The position numbers were made by a program, and so were the translations under genes. From assembly GCF_008831285.2 (NCBI RefSeq), contig NC_045140.1:20706370-20770369 (forward strand): a DNA stretch of 64,000 bases, read 5' to 3'. Positions 25,092 through 36,809 of the stretch are shown piece by piece (the first letter of the stretch is position 1; every line of letters starts with the position of its first letter). Origin of the DNA: Nymphaea colorata. Its lineage: Eukaryota; Streptophyta; Magnoliopsida; Nymphaeales; Nymphaeaceae. Below the pieces are notes generated by a model. That model was not told the origin of the DNA. It saw only the letters and a list, made by a program, of their open reading frames with translations, and did not search any database.

Positions 25092-28000
25092 TCAGACCAG
25101 TTGCAAGGATTTTTCATGTTTAAGTTCAAATACCCTATTAATGACGTCCTCAACGACCTGCATCATAATAACAGGAGACTTAGTAAGGGAGTATAATACA
25201 AGTGACAAATGAAACCATTTAAGGAGCAAGTTCGAAACTTCAGGATAATATAAAACAAAGATGCTTGCAAATTAAGACATTCATATGTCTGCAACTGAGG
25301 TTATGCCTATACAACGTCCAACACAAGCATGCTTGCAGATTGAAGCATTCATATTTTTGCACCCGATTAATGCATAAACAGCTTGTACAGATTCACAGGG
25401 CTGTAAAAGCACATTCAAGAAATATATGAAAACCATGCAGTATACAAAATAACAGTACAGGTCTCGATGATAGTGAATTAGGGCATCTTCACTTAATAGG
25501 CAAGCTAAGAATCATAATTCACTGCCTCCCTTACGATTCTCATTTATTGCTTCCCATGCTTCCTCATGTTCTCCACCATTTCCCCTCATGCTTCTTCTAT
25601 CTTGTGCAATTTTTGTCATACTTCTTGCATGTAGGCAAATTGATACTAAAGGTTACGTTTTTCAATAACTCCTTTCCACTTCAAAAGCAAAATGTATTGA
25701 TGATATTATGGGTTTTCCATAATATTTGTTACAATGAAATTCTTTGTGTTAGTTTTCCATAATAGCCATTACTATGCAGTCTGTACCAGTTGATGCACCT
25801 GAGGTTTGCTAAATTCTATAATGCAAGTAATAGAGGTAAACACAGGTACAAAACTTCAGGCAGAATCAAGTTTTTGCAAATACAGCAAGAAGATACAATG
25901 TAGCAAGCAGAACAATATTGAACTTAATCCACCTAAATGTATTGCAACTTTACACAGCCATGTCATATCATTTTTTGCAACAGGAACAAAAAAAACTGCT
26001 AATGCATCTCAGCAGTATAAAAACGGTAGTCACGAGAAAGATCCACCACAGGCCAACAGCAATGCTGCATCGAGGATCCACTATGCTCTTACAAGAGACT
26101 TCTAAAAATACAAGTTCCTACTTCCTACTGACATTCTTAAGCCAGATCAGTGCTGGTAAATGCTTAAGTTTGGATACTGAAGGGACAAACCAAATATGTA
26201 AGCACTAAACAGGTATATCCGTGTTAAACAACACTCACTTTATCAGGAGTTGAAGCGCCTGATGTAACTCCGATTGTGATAGGGCCATCTGGTAGCCAGT
26301 TTTCTTTCTCAACCAGTTCTCCATACTGCATTTCAACGACGAAAATATTGCCAAAAAATGATTAGGAATAAATTGAACAGGCACATGATGCTTGCGAGAA
26401 AATGATTACAGAAAAAATTGATTAGACAGACGATGCTAGTTTTCCTTCTCAACAAATTCTCCATGCTGCTGCATAATGAGGAAAATATTGCAAAAAATGA
26501 TTGGGGATAAATTGAATAGACGGATGATGCTAGCAAGAAAATGATTAGGGACCAACTGAATAGACAGATGCTGTAGGTAACTGAAAGAGAGAGGGTAACT
26601 TACATTCGTTTTGTAAGCTATTTTGTTTCCAGGCCCTATTCGCTGTTCGCTATCTATCCAATAAGATGGAATTCCTTTAGCTTCTGCAATTTCTTGAAGA
26701 TGTGAGGTATTGCTAGAGTTCCATCCACCAACTACTAGAATGAGATCAAGCTTTTTGTTCACAAGTTTATACATTGCATCTTGCCGGTCCTGGACAAAGA
26801 AACCACATGATTATCACCAATGACATAAGAATCATCGGCTCCTATTATCGGCTCCTACTTTGAAGTCCAACATAAACAATGCCTTCTGTACCATGTCCAG
26901 GAAACAAGCCAAATAGTATAACAAAGCAAACATGCACATTATGGCAAGATGAGTTAACAGACAGCTAGCCAACAATCAGAAGGAACAACTTGAACTTGCT
27001 CAAAAGCTTCCCAAGTGCGTGTTATAAAAGAATCATGTGAAGACCAATAAGGCGAAAAGCAAGGAGAACGGTACCTGAGTGGCATCACAAATAGTATTGA
27101 AATTCATAAAATGGTTGTTGATGTTTTCAATTCCATATTTGCGCATCATGACCTTTTCAAACAGTTTTCCTGGAGAACAAAGTGCAATAAGATTGACTAC
27201 CTAGCTAGTTATCAGAAGAAAATGAACATGCACCCTTGAGTCTAAGTTTGAAAAGAATTGACTGATGAGACTGTGAGAACTGTTGAAACTTACCAATTTC
27301 TTCAGTTTCTCCTTTAAGCATAGTTGTTTGATTAGCAAGGCCCACTTTGCATAGGTCAGCATCTGGATCAAATCCAGCAGATACTGCATGTTTGAATTTC
27401 TGGAAGTATATAAAGTGTAAACAATTAGAAGCATAGAAGTGAATGCTGCAGTTGGTCAACTGAAAGGAATTAACGTTACCTCCATAAAGTCTTCTTTCGT
27501 TCCACTTGACCCATCAAGTTTCCCATCAAGGATATAATCACCAATATACATTGCCTAGACAATTCCGTGCAATTTATCAGATACGGATATTAAGAATGTG
27601 AAGAACTATGACCATATCAAACATCATATTGTTAATACTAGAAACCAGCAACGAGATAAACACATTAGATATGTACCTCTTTCATATTTTTTACAATGAT
27701 GTAGGTACCAGCAAACGATGCAGTTGCAATTGTCTCTTCGTGACCATACTTACCATGAATAATCGAAGTGTAGTCTCCTTTCTTGTGTTTCTCAACCGTG
27801 TTCCACACCTGCCGATGAAGATACAAGTATGCAACACCATTACTAGAAAGGAAAAGGGAACAAAGAAGCATAAAAAGTTTGCTGAATCTACGATTGTGAT
27901 TATCTCGGTAGTTTACCTTTGAAACCCATGGACACGTCGTATCAACTATTTGAACATTTTTCTCACTTAGTGTCAACATCTCCTGGACAGCAGCTCCAAA

Positions 28001-29660
28001 GGCAGGCAAAATTACCACGTCTCCCTTCTCCACAACATCAAATTGCTTTATTCCATCTTCAATAGGAATATTCTGAACTTCCATCTCCTCTAGCCTCTGC
28101 AAATTGCAATAAGTATTACTTATATTAGGTACCGTCCTGACCAAACAGACGCACAAACGCGCCCCCAAGGCGCATACACTTCAAAGAAAATGAAAGCATA
28201 TAACTATATCAGTGGAAGGACCACAACAACTTGACGAGTCCTCGTCATCTTGCAAAACAACTGAACTACCATCTTACTGAATTTAAAATAAAAAAAGGTT
28301 CATTCTTGCATGCTTCTTCTTGCTCAGCCAGAAGACCAAGAAGTGGAGGTGCGTATTGGTGTGAACAGCAGTTAAAGAAAACAAAGAGGAGATGAGCACT
28401 ACACCCGGATCAGACGTCATTCTTATAAAGAAGCATGACCAATTAACGAAAATATCAGAATGTTTGTGATTAGACGGAGAAAAACAAAATCACGAAAAGT
28501 AGGAAACAACAATATTAATATGAAACTCCCGTGGAACAAAAATCTGCAAAAGAAAATAAGAAAGAGTTTTCAGGCTGCCAAGAGCAATAATAGATTGTGG
28601 ACTAATATTACCTTGTTCACTGTCGGGTTGTGGATAATCTCATTGGTGATCCAAATCCTCTCCGCAGGAAATTGCTTCCTTGCTTCGTACGCGATCTGAA
28701 CAGCTCGTTCGACACCCCAGCAGAATCCGTATGATTCTGCCAAATTGACAGTCATATCACCCCACGTGTACTCATAGTTGTTGTTCTTCAGAGTCTCTAT
28801 GATGTCACCTGCAGTAATCACATAAACCAAATGATTTGTCAACAAGGTGTTCACCAAATAAGCAATATAGAAAAAAAAAATCACTGGAAAATAGGAATTC
28901 CATAAACCAACGAAAAAGGTGTTCGCCAGAAAAACAATATATCGTCAGACTTAAAAACAATCACTGAAAAATAGGAATTCCATAAACCAACGAAAGAGGT
29001 GTCGTGTTCGCCAAATAAACAATATATCCTCAGAAAAAAAACAATCACCTAAAAATAGGAATTCCCTAAAGCAATGAAATTTAAGCAAGGAAAAAAAAAT
29101 TGTTCGACTGAAAATAAACATCAAACCATTGGTTTCAGAATCATTAACTTGCCTAAATTCGTAATTTTAATTTACGAAAGCAAATGAAACAAATCTAGGC
29201 ATATCTTTCCTCCTAGACCAATATCGACATTAAATTCGCCAGAATCCTGTGAATCCATGGGAATATTTTCTTCAAAATCCTTGAGCATAAATCAATCACC
29301 AGGGAAGGCGTCTAATTATTCGGTCCACGACAAGAAATGACACAAAACCTGAATCGCTCTATGCATTATAAAATAAGCCGTACACCAGCGAGAAAAAGAG
29401 GGGGAGAGGAACTAACTCATATATTCCTTGTTCATCAACTCCATGGTCTCTTCCTTGAGCCCGAATCCCTTCCTATTGTAGTTCTTGCTCCTCGTCAGGT
29501 TCTTCCTGAACACCTTCGCGTCGAATTCGGCGTCTCCGGCGCACCGAACAGCGAAAAGCCGCCTGCCATCGATGGTTCTTTGCCGGAACCCGGCGCCGGC
29601 GAGGGAGAGAGAAGATTCCGGCTTCACCAGGAAACCCTTGACAGTAAGGCAGCTTGCCAT
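25092..29660 (-). CDS. HDR: 4-hydroxy-3-methylbut-2-enyl diphosphate reductase, chloroplastic
   Basis: Last enzyme of the plastid MEP pathway. It reduces HMBDP to IPP and DMAPP using a [4Fe-4S] cluster (IspH/LytB). Ten minus-strand exons by GT-AG sites and phase: 29417-29660, 28612-28808, 27917-28096, 27677-27808, 27480-27554, 27294-27399, 27075-27169, 26604-26789, 26239-26325, 25092-25157. The joined frame is 1368 nt, 455 aa, normal for plant HDR. Residues 1-40 are a transit peptide. The three cluster cysteines are visible: Cys111 (GFCWGVERA), Cys202 (DTTCPWV) and Cys339 (NTICDATQ). HGKYGHEET lies near 225-233 and [11 protein letters not shown] near the C-terminal domain. The start ATG at 29660 begins [10 protein letters not shown]. 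All phases close without a break, so the gene looks functional. Introns 1 and 8 carry tandem duplications. Confidence 0.97.
26298..26578 (-). repeat. 140-bp tandem duplication across the HDR intron 8/exon 9 boundary
   Basis: Two adjacent units, 26298-26437 and 26438-26578, are related over their length. The lower unit contains the real acceptor and the first codons of exon 9 (YGELVEKEN). The upper unit, inside intron 8, has the diverged copy HGEFVEKEN preceded by an intact-looking ATGCAGCAG acceptor and followed at once by TAG (26436-26438). Flanking intron text (AAAATATTGC, AAAAAATGATT, GATGATGCT, GAAAATGATTA) is shared by both units. Confidence 0.85.
28827..29080. repeat. Tandem repeat of ~80-87 bp in HDR intron 1
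   Basis: Units share AATCAC-G-AAAATAGGAATTCC, then ATAAACCAACGAAA, AGGTGT, TTCGCCA and AAACAATATAT. Near-complete copies start at about 28880 and 28959, a third partial copy at about 29043, and a partial leading copy lies at 28844-28870. The repeats are wholly intronic and do not disturb exon 1 or exon 2 splice sites. Confidence 0.8.
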
Positions 29661-29699
29661 TTCTCTGTCTTTCCAAGAAGCCTCACCACCAAGGCACCA

Positions 29700-31900
29700 A
29701 CTCTTCCCTCCCTCTTTGTCCTCTTACTCTCGGTTTCCTTTGTCAAACTCCCGCCACTCAAATAGGCGTCGTCTCAGAGGTATTTGTCCTCCAATGAAGT
29801 GTCCAGAAAGGCAGGAAGGGGAGGTCCCTCGCCACTCCCTGTCGTCGTCCCCTTCCGTGGCTTAAGGCCTCTCGATCCCGAAAGTGAAACGCCAGCCAGC
29901 GGCTGCCAGTGGATATGCTTGCTGGGGATCGATGCGATGCGAGGCAGTCCCACTTTTATGCTATGCGACCACACACACGATCCCTCTGGTTTCTTCGATT
30001 GGAAAACTTTTTCTTTAGACAAAGTATCTTAACTACAAATTTCATTAAAAAAATGACCGGATTTTATTTAACTAAAATACATTGATTCACGAGAACCACA
30101 ACCTGAAGAGATAAATATCAATTTTCAGCAACAACATTCACGTCACTTTGTCCCTAATACAGAATTGGGAGAGGAGAAGCAAATTACCTGACGCAAGCAC
30201 ATTGGTGTTTGCCAAACATGCAAACCAAAACATTAGCAAGATGTGACCTCTTGTGGCCAATACCCTCCCTTCTTTTGTTGTTGACAGCAAAGTTGGACTT
30301 AACTTTGTCTATTTCTTTAGATTATTCTGAAAAAAAAAAATCAAATATATGTGATGCCATAAGAATGTAAATGAAAATAATATATTCGATTCTCAATCTA
30401 ATTTTGAATTTGATTACCGGAGTTTGGCAAGGCAGCTTGAATTTTAACTATTAATGAGATCCAAATTTGGCGTAAAATTTCATAACTGAACCTGAACTTG
30501 AGACCTGTACTTTTCAATTGAGATTCGATGATGATCGCATTCCGTTGCATATAATGTTGTGCTTTGTGTTAGAAACGTTCAAATATATTCGGCCTTAAAA
30601 AGCTAGATTCGATTCTGAACTCATTATATAGAATCCGATCAGTCGAATAAAATAAAGGCTAAATCCAACTTGGTTTCTCTTGCCAACTTACGTAGAACTT
30701 CGCTCGTTGTTCATGATGAGCTTGTGAAAAATATACTTGACCCCTTATGCATGTCGATATGCACATCTTACCTATTCCTGCATTTGTAGACTACATATAG
30801 ATATATACATATTCTACACATTTATGATACATTTGCATGCTTAATTGCAGATATATTCCAGTTTCGTGGTATAATATTTTACAACAATTTCGATCAAGAT
30901 GAACATTTTTCATAAAAACAACCTGGTCAGAGTTTCGTGATGATTGAAGCTCATTAACACACTCTCCCCACTCGTGCCCGACATATAAACTTGCCTCTAG
31001 GCTCGATCGCTTGAAGACAAACGAATTTTGATGGGAAAAGTTTTGAAAAATGATATTTTAGTTATAGTCAAAATTTAGGAACTTTAATTCGGCTCGTCTC
31101 GTGAAAAATTTTAAATTTCTGACTTCGCCCATGTATACTCTATTTGCAAGTTGATTAGGTCCAACATAACATATATGGGCGCCGTCGCTGCCCATTCTCT
31201 TCCAACTAAATGTAGAGCTGAAAAGTATTATTGTTTGCAAATGCAAAATAGAAGCAAATCACAATAGCAGGCTGAAAAGAATATCTTGGTGAATGTTTGA
31301 ACCGACGAAATTTAGATGCACGTAAAACGTTGGGTAAAAGTTAAAGAGCCTTTATGCCTTTGAGAATGAGGCTAATGCAATAACAAATCCGATCCCATAG
31401 ATCTAACCAACCAACTCAGGCAATTACATTTGCTTACTATACGACATATATACAAGAGAAACATATACATACACGCTGATATCTTTGAAAATATTGGAAT
31501 TTTCTAATATTGTTTACTTCATTTTCAGCTTTACATCTGAAAGTATGTTTCTGCCTTTCTAAATTATGAAATATCGCTTTTGACCAATCAATGGTTATAT
31601 GTTCCATTAATGTATTAGTTGAGTTGCACGACTGAAGAAAGTGGCGGCCCATCATGCAATATATATTACGGTGAATTAAAGGGCGGAACGGAACCCATGA
31701 CTGTCCGCCTACCTAATTAATTACTTAATTCATCTCTAGTAGACCGTTCCGTGTAAACATGCTCCGAAAGAAAGAAAATTAAAACTACAGTTAAGCAGTG
31801 AGATCTTGAGAAGCTAAATTTCATATCCAACTGCAAAATCAACAATTTGGTGGACCTGATGGGCTATATAATATACATCAACATTTTGATGCGCTCCCCA
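29700..31900. other. Intergenic DNA between HDR and CML
   Basis: This holds the HDR 5' flank (to about 29.9 kb, locally GC-rich) and then AT-rich spacer without a recognisable gene. Confidence 0.55.
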
Positions 31901-31913
31901 CGTTCAATGTGAC

Positions 31914-32067
<154 letters not shown>

Positions 32068-32607
32068 ACCGGGTGTTCCCGATCCCCATTTGAAATTAAT
32101 GCTCGAAGCTTTAATGCAACTTCCCGATTCCATCCGTTTCAAGGTCGAAACAAACAGCTTGCAAATTTTCAGAGTTGAGGCTTTTTTCCACATTCTTCTA
32201 TGCATTAATGTGGCAAGATTCAAATGGGATCCAACCTGGGTCCATTTAAGCAGTTCTCCAAACAAGGTCAATACGTGAACATGGTGATCAGAAGAACATG
32301 GAGGATGATTCCATTATGTCCAGCTAGGGATCAAAATGGATGGTTCTATGCCGGATTTCTCTTCCGCTTAGTTGAATGTGGTAAAGAAAATCAAGACCAG
32401 GTTGGGTTCGCATCTAAACTAGAAACATGTGGACCTCACAACGTCGGTAGAAGAACTCGATTACGTAGATTGAAAGCAAAGCATTTGAAGGTCGAAGCTG
32501 CCATGCAGCTTCCTCCACATCGCCCGTCTGCCAAGTTAACGGCCCACACTTGTTTCATATTCTCAGGCAGCTTCCATGCATTTCCCGCATATGGCGGTGA
32601 AGTCCCC

Positions 32608-32615
32608 TTTATAGA
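32608..32615 (+). promoter_or_regulatory. Probable TATA box of the CML gene
   Basis: TTTATAGA lies 109 bp before the CML start codon and is flanked by GC-richer sequence. Transcription would be expected to begin near 32640. Confidence 0.4.
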
Positions 32616-32716
32616 GCAGTGGCAACCTTTGCCTTCTTCTACCATCCACCCACAAGAAGAGAATCCGGCCACCTCAACATCCGATAGAAAGAGTAGCAGT
32701 GCCATTGAAACAAAGG

Positions 32717-33280
32717 ATGGCGAAGGCAAGCCTTGTCAGGTCGAGAACAGCTTCCCCCGATCATGCGTTTGACAATCCACCGAGTCCCAAGACGAGGCTT
32801 TTCTCCTTGAACCTCAGCGGTTGCGTCAAACCCAGCCGTCATCTGCATGTTGCGAGCCCGCTGCGCGTGCCTGGCCGGCAGTCCAGGCTCGAGGAGTTCC
32901 GGGAAGTTTTCCGGTACTTGGACAAGAATGGCGATGGCAAGATCAGTGACGCGGAGATGAGGTCGTTCTTCGAGTCAATGGGAGAGGAGGATGGGGGTGA
33001 GGAGATAGCAGGGGAAGAGGGTGGGCTGGATTTCGGGGAGTTTGTGGGGTTGATGGACGAGGGGGAGGGGAGGGGGAGGGAGGAGGATCTGCGGAGGGCG
33101 TTTGAGATGTTTGAGGCAGAGAAGGGCTCCGGCTGCATCACCCCCCATGGGCTGCAGAGGATGTTCGGCCGGCTTGGGGAGCAGAGGTCGGTCCATGAGT
33201 GCCAGACCATGATAAGCTCATTCGATCTCGATGGCGATGGCGTGCTCAGTTTCCATGAGTTCCTGCGGATGATGAGTTAA
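32717..33280 (+). CDS. Calmodulin-like calcium-binding protein (CML)
   Basis: Intronless 187-residue EF-hand protein of the plant calmodulin-like family, which senses cytosolic calcium and relays it to target proteins. I start at the ATG at 32717 (MAKASLVRSR). Residues 1-55 are a Ser/Arg/Pro-rich extension without EF-hands, as in CML41-like members. EF-hand 1 has a canonical loop, DKNGDGKISDAE (69-80). EF-hand 2 is degenerate, with an acidic insert and no regular loop, although FGEF remains. EF-hand 3 (AEKGSGCITPHG region, 133-145) lacks key acidic positions. EF-hand 4 is canonical, DLDGDGVLSFHE (170-181). It therefore probably binds two calcium ions. The 3' half is unusually GC- and purine-rich. 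Family is certain; subfamily is tentative. Confidence 0.93.
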   Translation: MAKASLVRSRTASPDHAFDNPPSPKTRLFSLNLSGCVKPSRHLHVASPLRVPGRQSRLEEFREVFRYLDKNGDGKISDAEMRSFFESMGEEDGGEEIAGEEGGLDFGEFVGLMDEGEGRGREEDLRRAFEMFEAEKGSGCITPHGLQRMFGRLGEQRSVHECQTMISSFDLDGDGVLSFHEFLRMMS

Positions 33281-33289
33281 GCCTGTGAT

Positions 33290-34440
33290 CAGTTCCGTCT
33301 GCTCTGCTTCGATGCGCACCAGATGAGAAGGGCTTCGTTTGTTCCTGCGTTCGAGAACAACAACTTGTTCATGGTGATGGCAAGATCAGATTCGTGAAGG
33401 AACAAACGCTCTACAGAACGTGTAGAACTCGTTCTTCAGCATTCTAGCGGTCTGAGAAGACCTGCGTCTGCGTCAACTCGCGTGAAATGTTCTCGTTAAT
33501 TAGTAGAGTCTTCTGTGTGATCAAGAACGAGCTTTTTGTTTCCTCGTGTTATTTGGAATTTATTTCGTGTGTATATATTGACTGACAAAAGCCTGTAACT
33601 TTGTAAGATCTGGATGTTTGTCTCAAACATTGTGAATCTAAGGACATTTGATCTGCTTGTTTATTATGCTTCCTAGTGGCACACCATGATGCATAAAAAA
33701 TTTATAAATGAGTGACAATAACGGAAGAAACGATTGTGTAGAAAGGGATTAACGATGACTCTATAAAGCAAGATGAATGCTTGGGGTTGGACACATGATT
33801 CCTGTCCAAACGCATAGATCACGGCTTCTCCTACATACTACTTCGGCTACATGACCTTCTTCACCTGAATTCGAGCCCTTTCACCAATCCAAATTTATTT
33901 TACCACATACGGACCTAGACTGGGTTTCATTTTTTAAAATCTGAACCCATGTCCAACTATAAATGTAGAGGAATATCTGATCCAAAATCCAGTTATCTGT
34001 ATGTGAGATTCAAATGCGCCATATAATTCCACACTTTTCCCGTGCAAGAGATGCATTACTTGATAGCTAAGGCTCCAATGAGATTCAAGTATTATCCAAA
34101 TCGGATTTTGATGCTTGCCAAAGCCATGGAGATTACCATTAACAATCGCTATATTCCCCACCCACTCTTCTTCCAGATACTCTTTCTTTGGAGGATCCTC
34201 CCCTCTATTTTCCTCTGGACGAAATGGTATCTTCCCCTTCACATGCATTGTCCTCTCCACCATCTTCTTTTCACTCTCTCAATCTCTACAACCATACGAA
34301 GGACAGCGCCTCACTCCCGCAGATTGCAGTATCACTGGCAAATTACCCTCTCCCATTGGCTGTGCATGCAATGGCAGAGACAAGGTTTTCTCTTCTTTCC
34401 TCGTCTTGAGATGAAGCGGCAAAAATTTTAGGGAAAATTT
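33290..34440. other. CML 3' flank and spacer
   Basis: This holds the CML 3' UTR (to about 33.6 kb) and AT-rich spacer. The part from about 34000 to 34440 may include a decayed ectodomain of the kinase relic that follows, but no clear LysM motif can be read, so it is not claimed. Confidence 0.45.
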
Positions 34441-34445
34441 GCAGG

Positions 34446-35283
34446 ATGGGGGGCGCAGTTTATAGGGGGTTTCTTGATGGGGCCATAGCAACAGTCATGA
34501 AAATGAAAGGAGATGTGTACAAGGAAGTGGATATATTGAACAAGATGAATCACAACAACCTGATTAAGCTCTTTGGCGCCTGCTCTGAACAGGGTTGCTC
34601 CTACCTTGTTTACGAGTATGTGTTGAATGGGTCGCTTAGTGGTTGGATTCCCGGAAGTAATATCTTCTTGCTCAGTTGGATTCAAGGACTGCAGACTGAT
34701 TTCAGATGTGGCTAGTGGATTTCACTTTATCCACAATTACAAGGAACCTGCTTATGTGCGCAAGGATGTTCATGCAAGCAATGTACTTTCTTGATGGCGG
34801 ATTTAGGGGAAAGATTGCTAATTTGAGACCGTCAAGATCGAAAGAGGAACGGGGATCACAAGATTCTGCAGTAGCAGAAGATGCAGCCACCGCGACATGG
34901 CACCTGAGTATCTAGAGAAAGGATGTATCACCCAAACTTGTCTATTGTTATGGGTTGGTGACCATGGATCTCATTGTAGTGAAAGAAGCGGCACAGCACA
35001 GCGGGGAAGCATTAGTGGAAAACATGAGACAAGACAAGCACGAGAATCCGAGATGGATGATTTCATGAATGCTCGCCCTCAACGCTATCCAACTGAATTG
35101 GCTATAGTGATGATCAGAATGATTGACGCCTGCCTGAAGAAATAACCATCAAAAAGGCCCACCGTGGATGATATTATTAAGATCTTAACAAGGACTTTTG
35201 TAGTTTCATTGATCTTGGAACCGGCAATTCCTGTCTCCCAGTTTCGAACTTCTATTGAGTTCCCAGCTGAGATTGAAGTTTAA
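34446..35283 (+). pseudogene. LysM-type receptor-like kinase relic (kinase domain)
   Basis: Translated pieces match the cytoplasmic kinase domain of LYK4/LYK5-type chitin co-receptors. They are VYRGFLDGAIATVMKMKGD with EVDILNKMNHNNLIKLFGAC and YLVYEYVLNGSL, then SDVASGFHFIHNYKEPAYV with a KDVHASNVL catalytic-loop remnant, then DGGFRGKIANL, MAPEYLEKGCITQ, and finally the C-lobe PSKRPTVDDIIKIL. These lie in different frames, with breaks near 34700, 34790, 34900 and 34950. An in-frame TAA (35143-35145) splits the last block. The DFG region reads ANLRPS, and the segment after MAPEY that should contain the DVFAFGVVLLE motif is scrambled. No signal peptide, LysM repeats or transmembrane span could be recognised upstream. 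It is not a functional gene as given. Confidence 0.8.
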
Positions 35284-35289
35284 TGGTGA

Positions 35290-36400
35290 GTTACTTGAAG
35301 GTGAATTTTAATGATTTCAAAGATACGTAGGCCAGAGATGATTGTCGGTCCTAGAAAAAGTCTCAAAATGTAATTTAGATTTGCGGTGGTTCCATTGAAT
35401 CGAACATGATCAACAATTGGATTTATTGAAGCAAGCATTACTTTCAGGCCTATGTGAAACAGTGGTTGCAATTTTTATCAATAAGAAAGAAAGCATCTTT
35501 CTTGCGCAACTTAGATTTTCCTCAAGCTGAAGAATAGCTTTGATGAATCCAACCAAATGACATATTCCAACATAGTTGGCCTTTTGAATGTAGTATAAAG
35601 GCAGCATTTTATTGGTCAGTAAACGTGCATGTAGGAAAATTGTTGAGACTTTTGAATAGTAAGATTAACATGTAACTGAAGAAAGGAAACGCCATACAAA
35701 TTGACCAAGCGTCAGGAGTCCAACCCCGAAACTAATAAATAATTCCGATGCATATCACACAATAATCAATCATAGTCATTCTCATTCAGCAAAAAAAAAA
35801 TTGTCAACTTAACCACATATATTTTCATCTGTTTGAATGAGAAGTGATCTGTAGTAACTGCCGTTCGTACCACGAGCAGCAGTGGCCTTTCCCAACTTGA
35901 ACTCCATTTGGTAAACCAATTGGAGCTGTCACAAAATTGACATAAAGAAGAAGGCAGAGAAATAAGATGCCGAATGTATTGACATAGAGTATACAGAGAT
36001 TTCATTAAATGCTCTGCCCTCAAAGGAATTGAAAATGAAATTTATGTTGGAGATGAATCTGGTGGGGGCTTACAGAAACCAAGAAATAACAGCATTGAAG
36101 TTCCCATGCAACTAAAGCCCCCTTCCTTTTTATTTCAAAATACAACAAAACTGGGCTTGACAGCGGAGTTTGCTTTTGCTTTTGCAAGGTTCCTTTTAAT
36201 TACAGAGTTGGGAGACGTCACCTTTATGATCGAGGTACCCACGGGAGAACGAAACAAGAAGAAACGAAGGCCTAAAAATCAAAGGCGAGGACCGGAAGCC
36301 AATGTCACCTTCTTGGCATTTTGACATTGCACAACAGCTTCACCAATAGGAATATAGGAAGTTAAAAAGATGATCAAGGCTGCCACAAGAATAGGTCATA
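35290..36400. other. Intergenic DNA between kinase relic and DA1
   Basis: AT-rich spacer without a recognisable gene. Confidence 0.5.
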
Positions 36401-36402
36401 TT

Positions 36403-36403
<1 letters not shown>

Positions 36404-36454
<51 letters not shown>

Positions 36455-36476
36455 GAACCACACACACACACACACA
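36404..36476. repeat. (CT)n-(TG)n-AA-(CA)n compound repeat with perfect inverted arms
   Basis: About 17 CT units (36404-36436) are followed by a TG tract and then a CA tract. The arms 36437-36455 and 36458-36476 are exact reverse complements of 19 bp separated only by AA. The structure lies about 330 bp downstream of the DA1 stop codon. Confidence 0.9.
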
Positions 36477-36809
36477 AAAAGAACTTCAGCTCCTAGAGTA
36501 TCGAACCACATTTTCCTCAAGAGATAATCCAAAGCATCCAGGAGTATCGAACTGTATTCTCCACAAAAAATACTCCAGGCCTACGAGTGTTGAACTGTAT
36601 TTTCCTCAAACAGCATTCTCCATGTTTCGCTAATCAGACATAAATGTCAATTTACACCATATGGCAAAACCTGGCTTTTCCTTTATTTTTCTCAAACGAT
36701 AACAATAATCATATTCCAATAACCGCTGCTATGCTACTAAACCCCGATAAATATGCGGGCTAAGCAGAGGAGCAGTGGTAAAATAGAAAACTGTGCAGTA
36801 TAAATATTT

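Noticed and set aside
29337-29865. Plus-strand frames opposite HDR exon 1
   Set aside because: The minus strand there encodes the HDR transit peptide with matching splice phase; the plus frames are antisense shadows.
32224-32772. 182-codon plus-strand frame overlapping the CML start
   Set aside because: It runs through the probable promoter and leader of CML, has no recognisable domain and contains the TATA-like site.
34042-34431. Possible LysM ectodomain ahead of the kinase relic
   Set aside because: Some wording (DTL, NNR) hinted at LysM, but no frame shows the CxC pairs or ordered LysM repeats, so it was not called.
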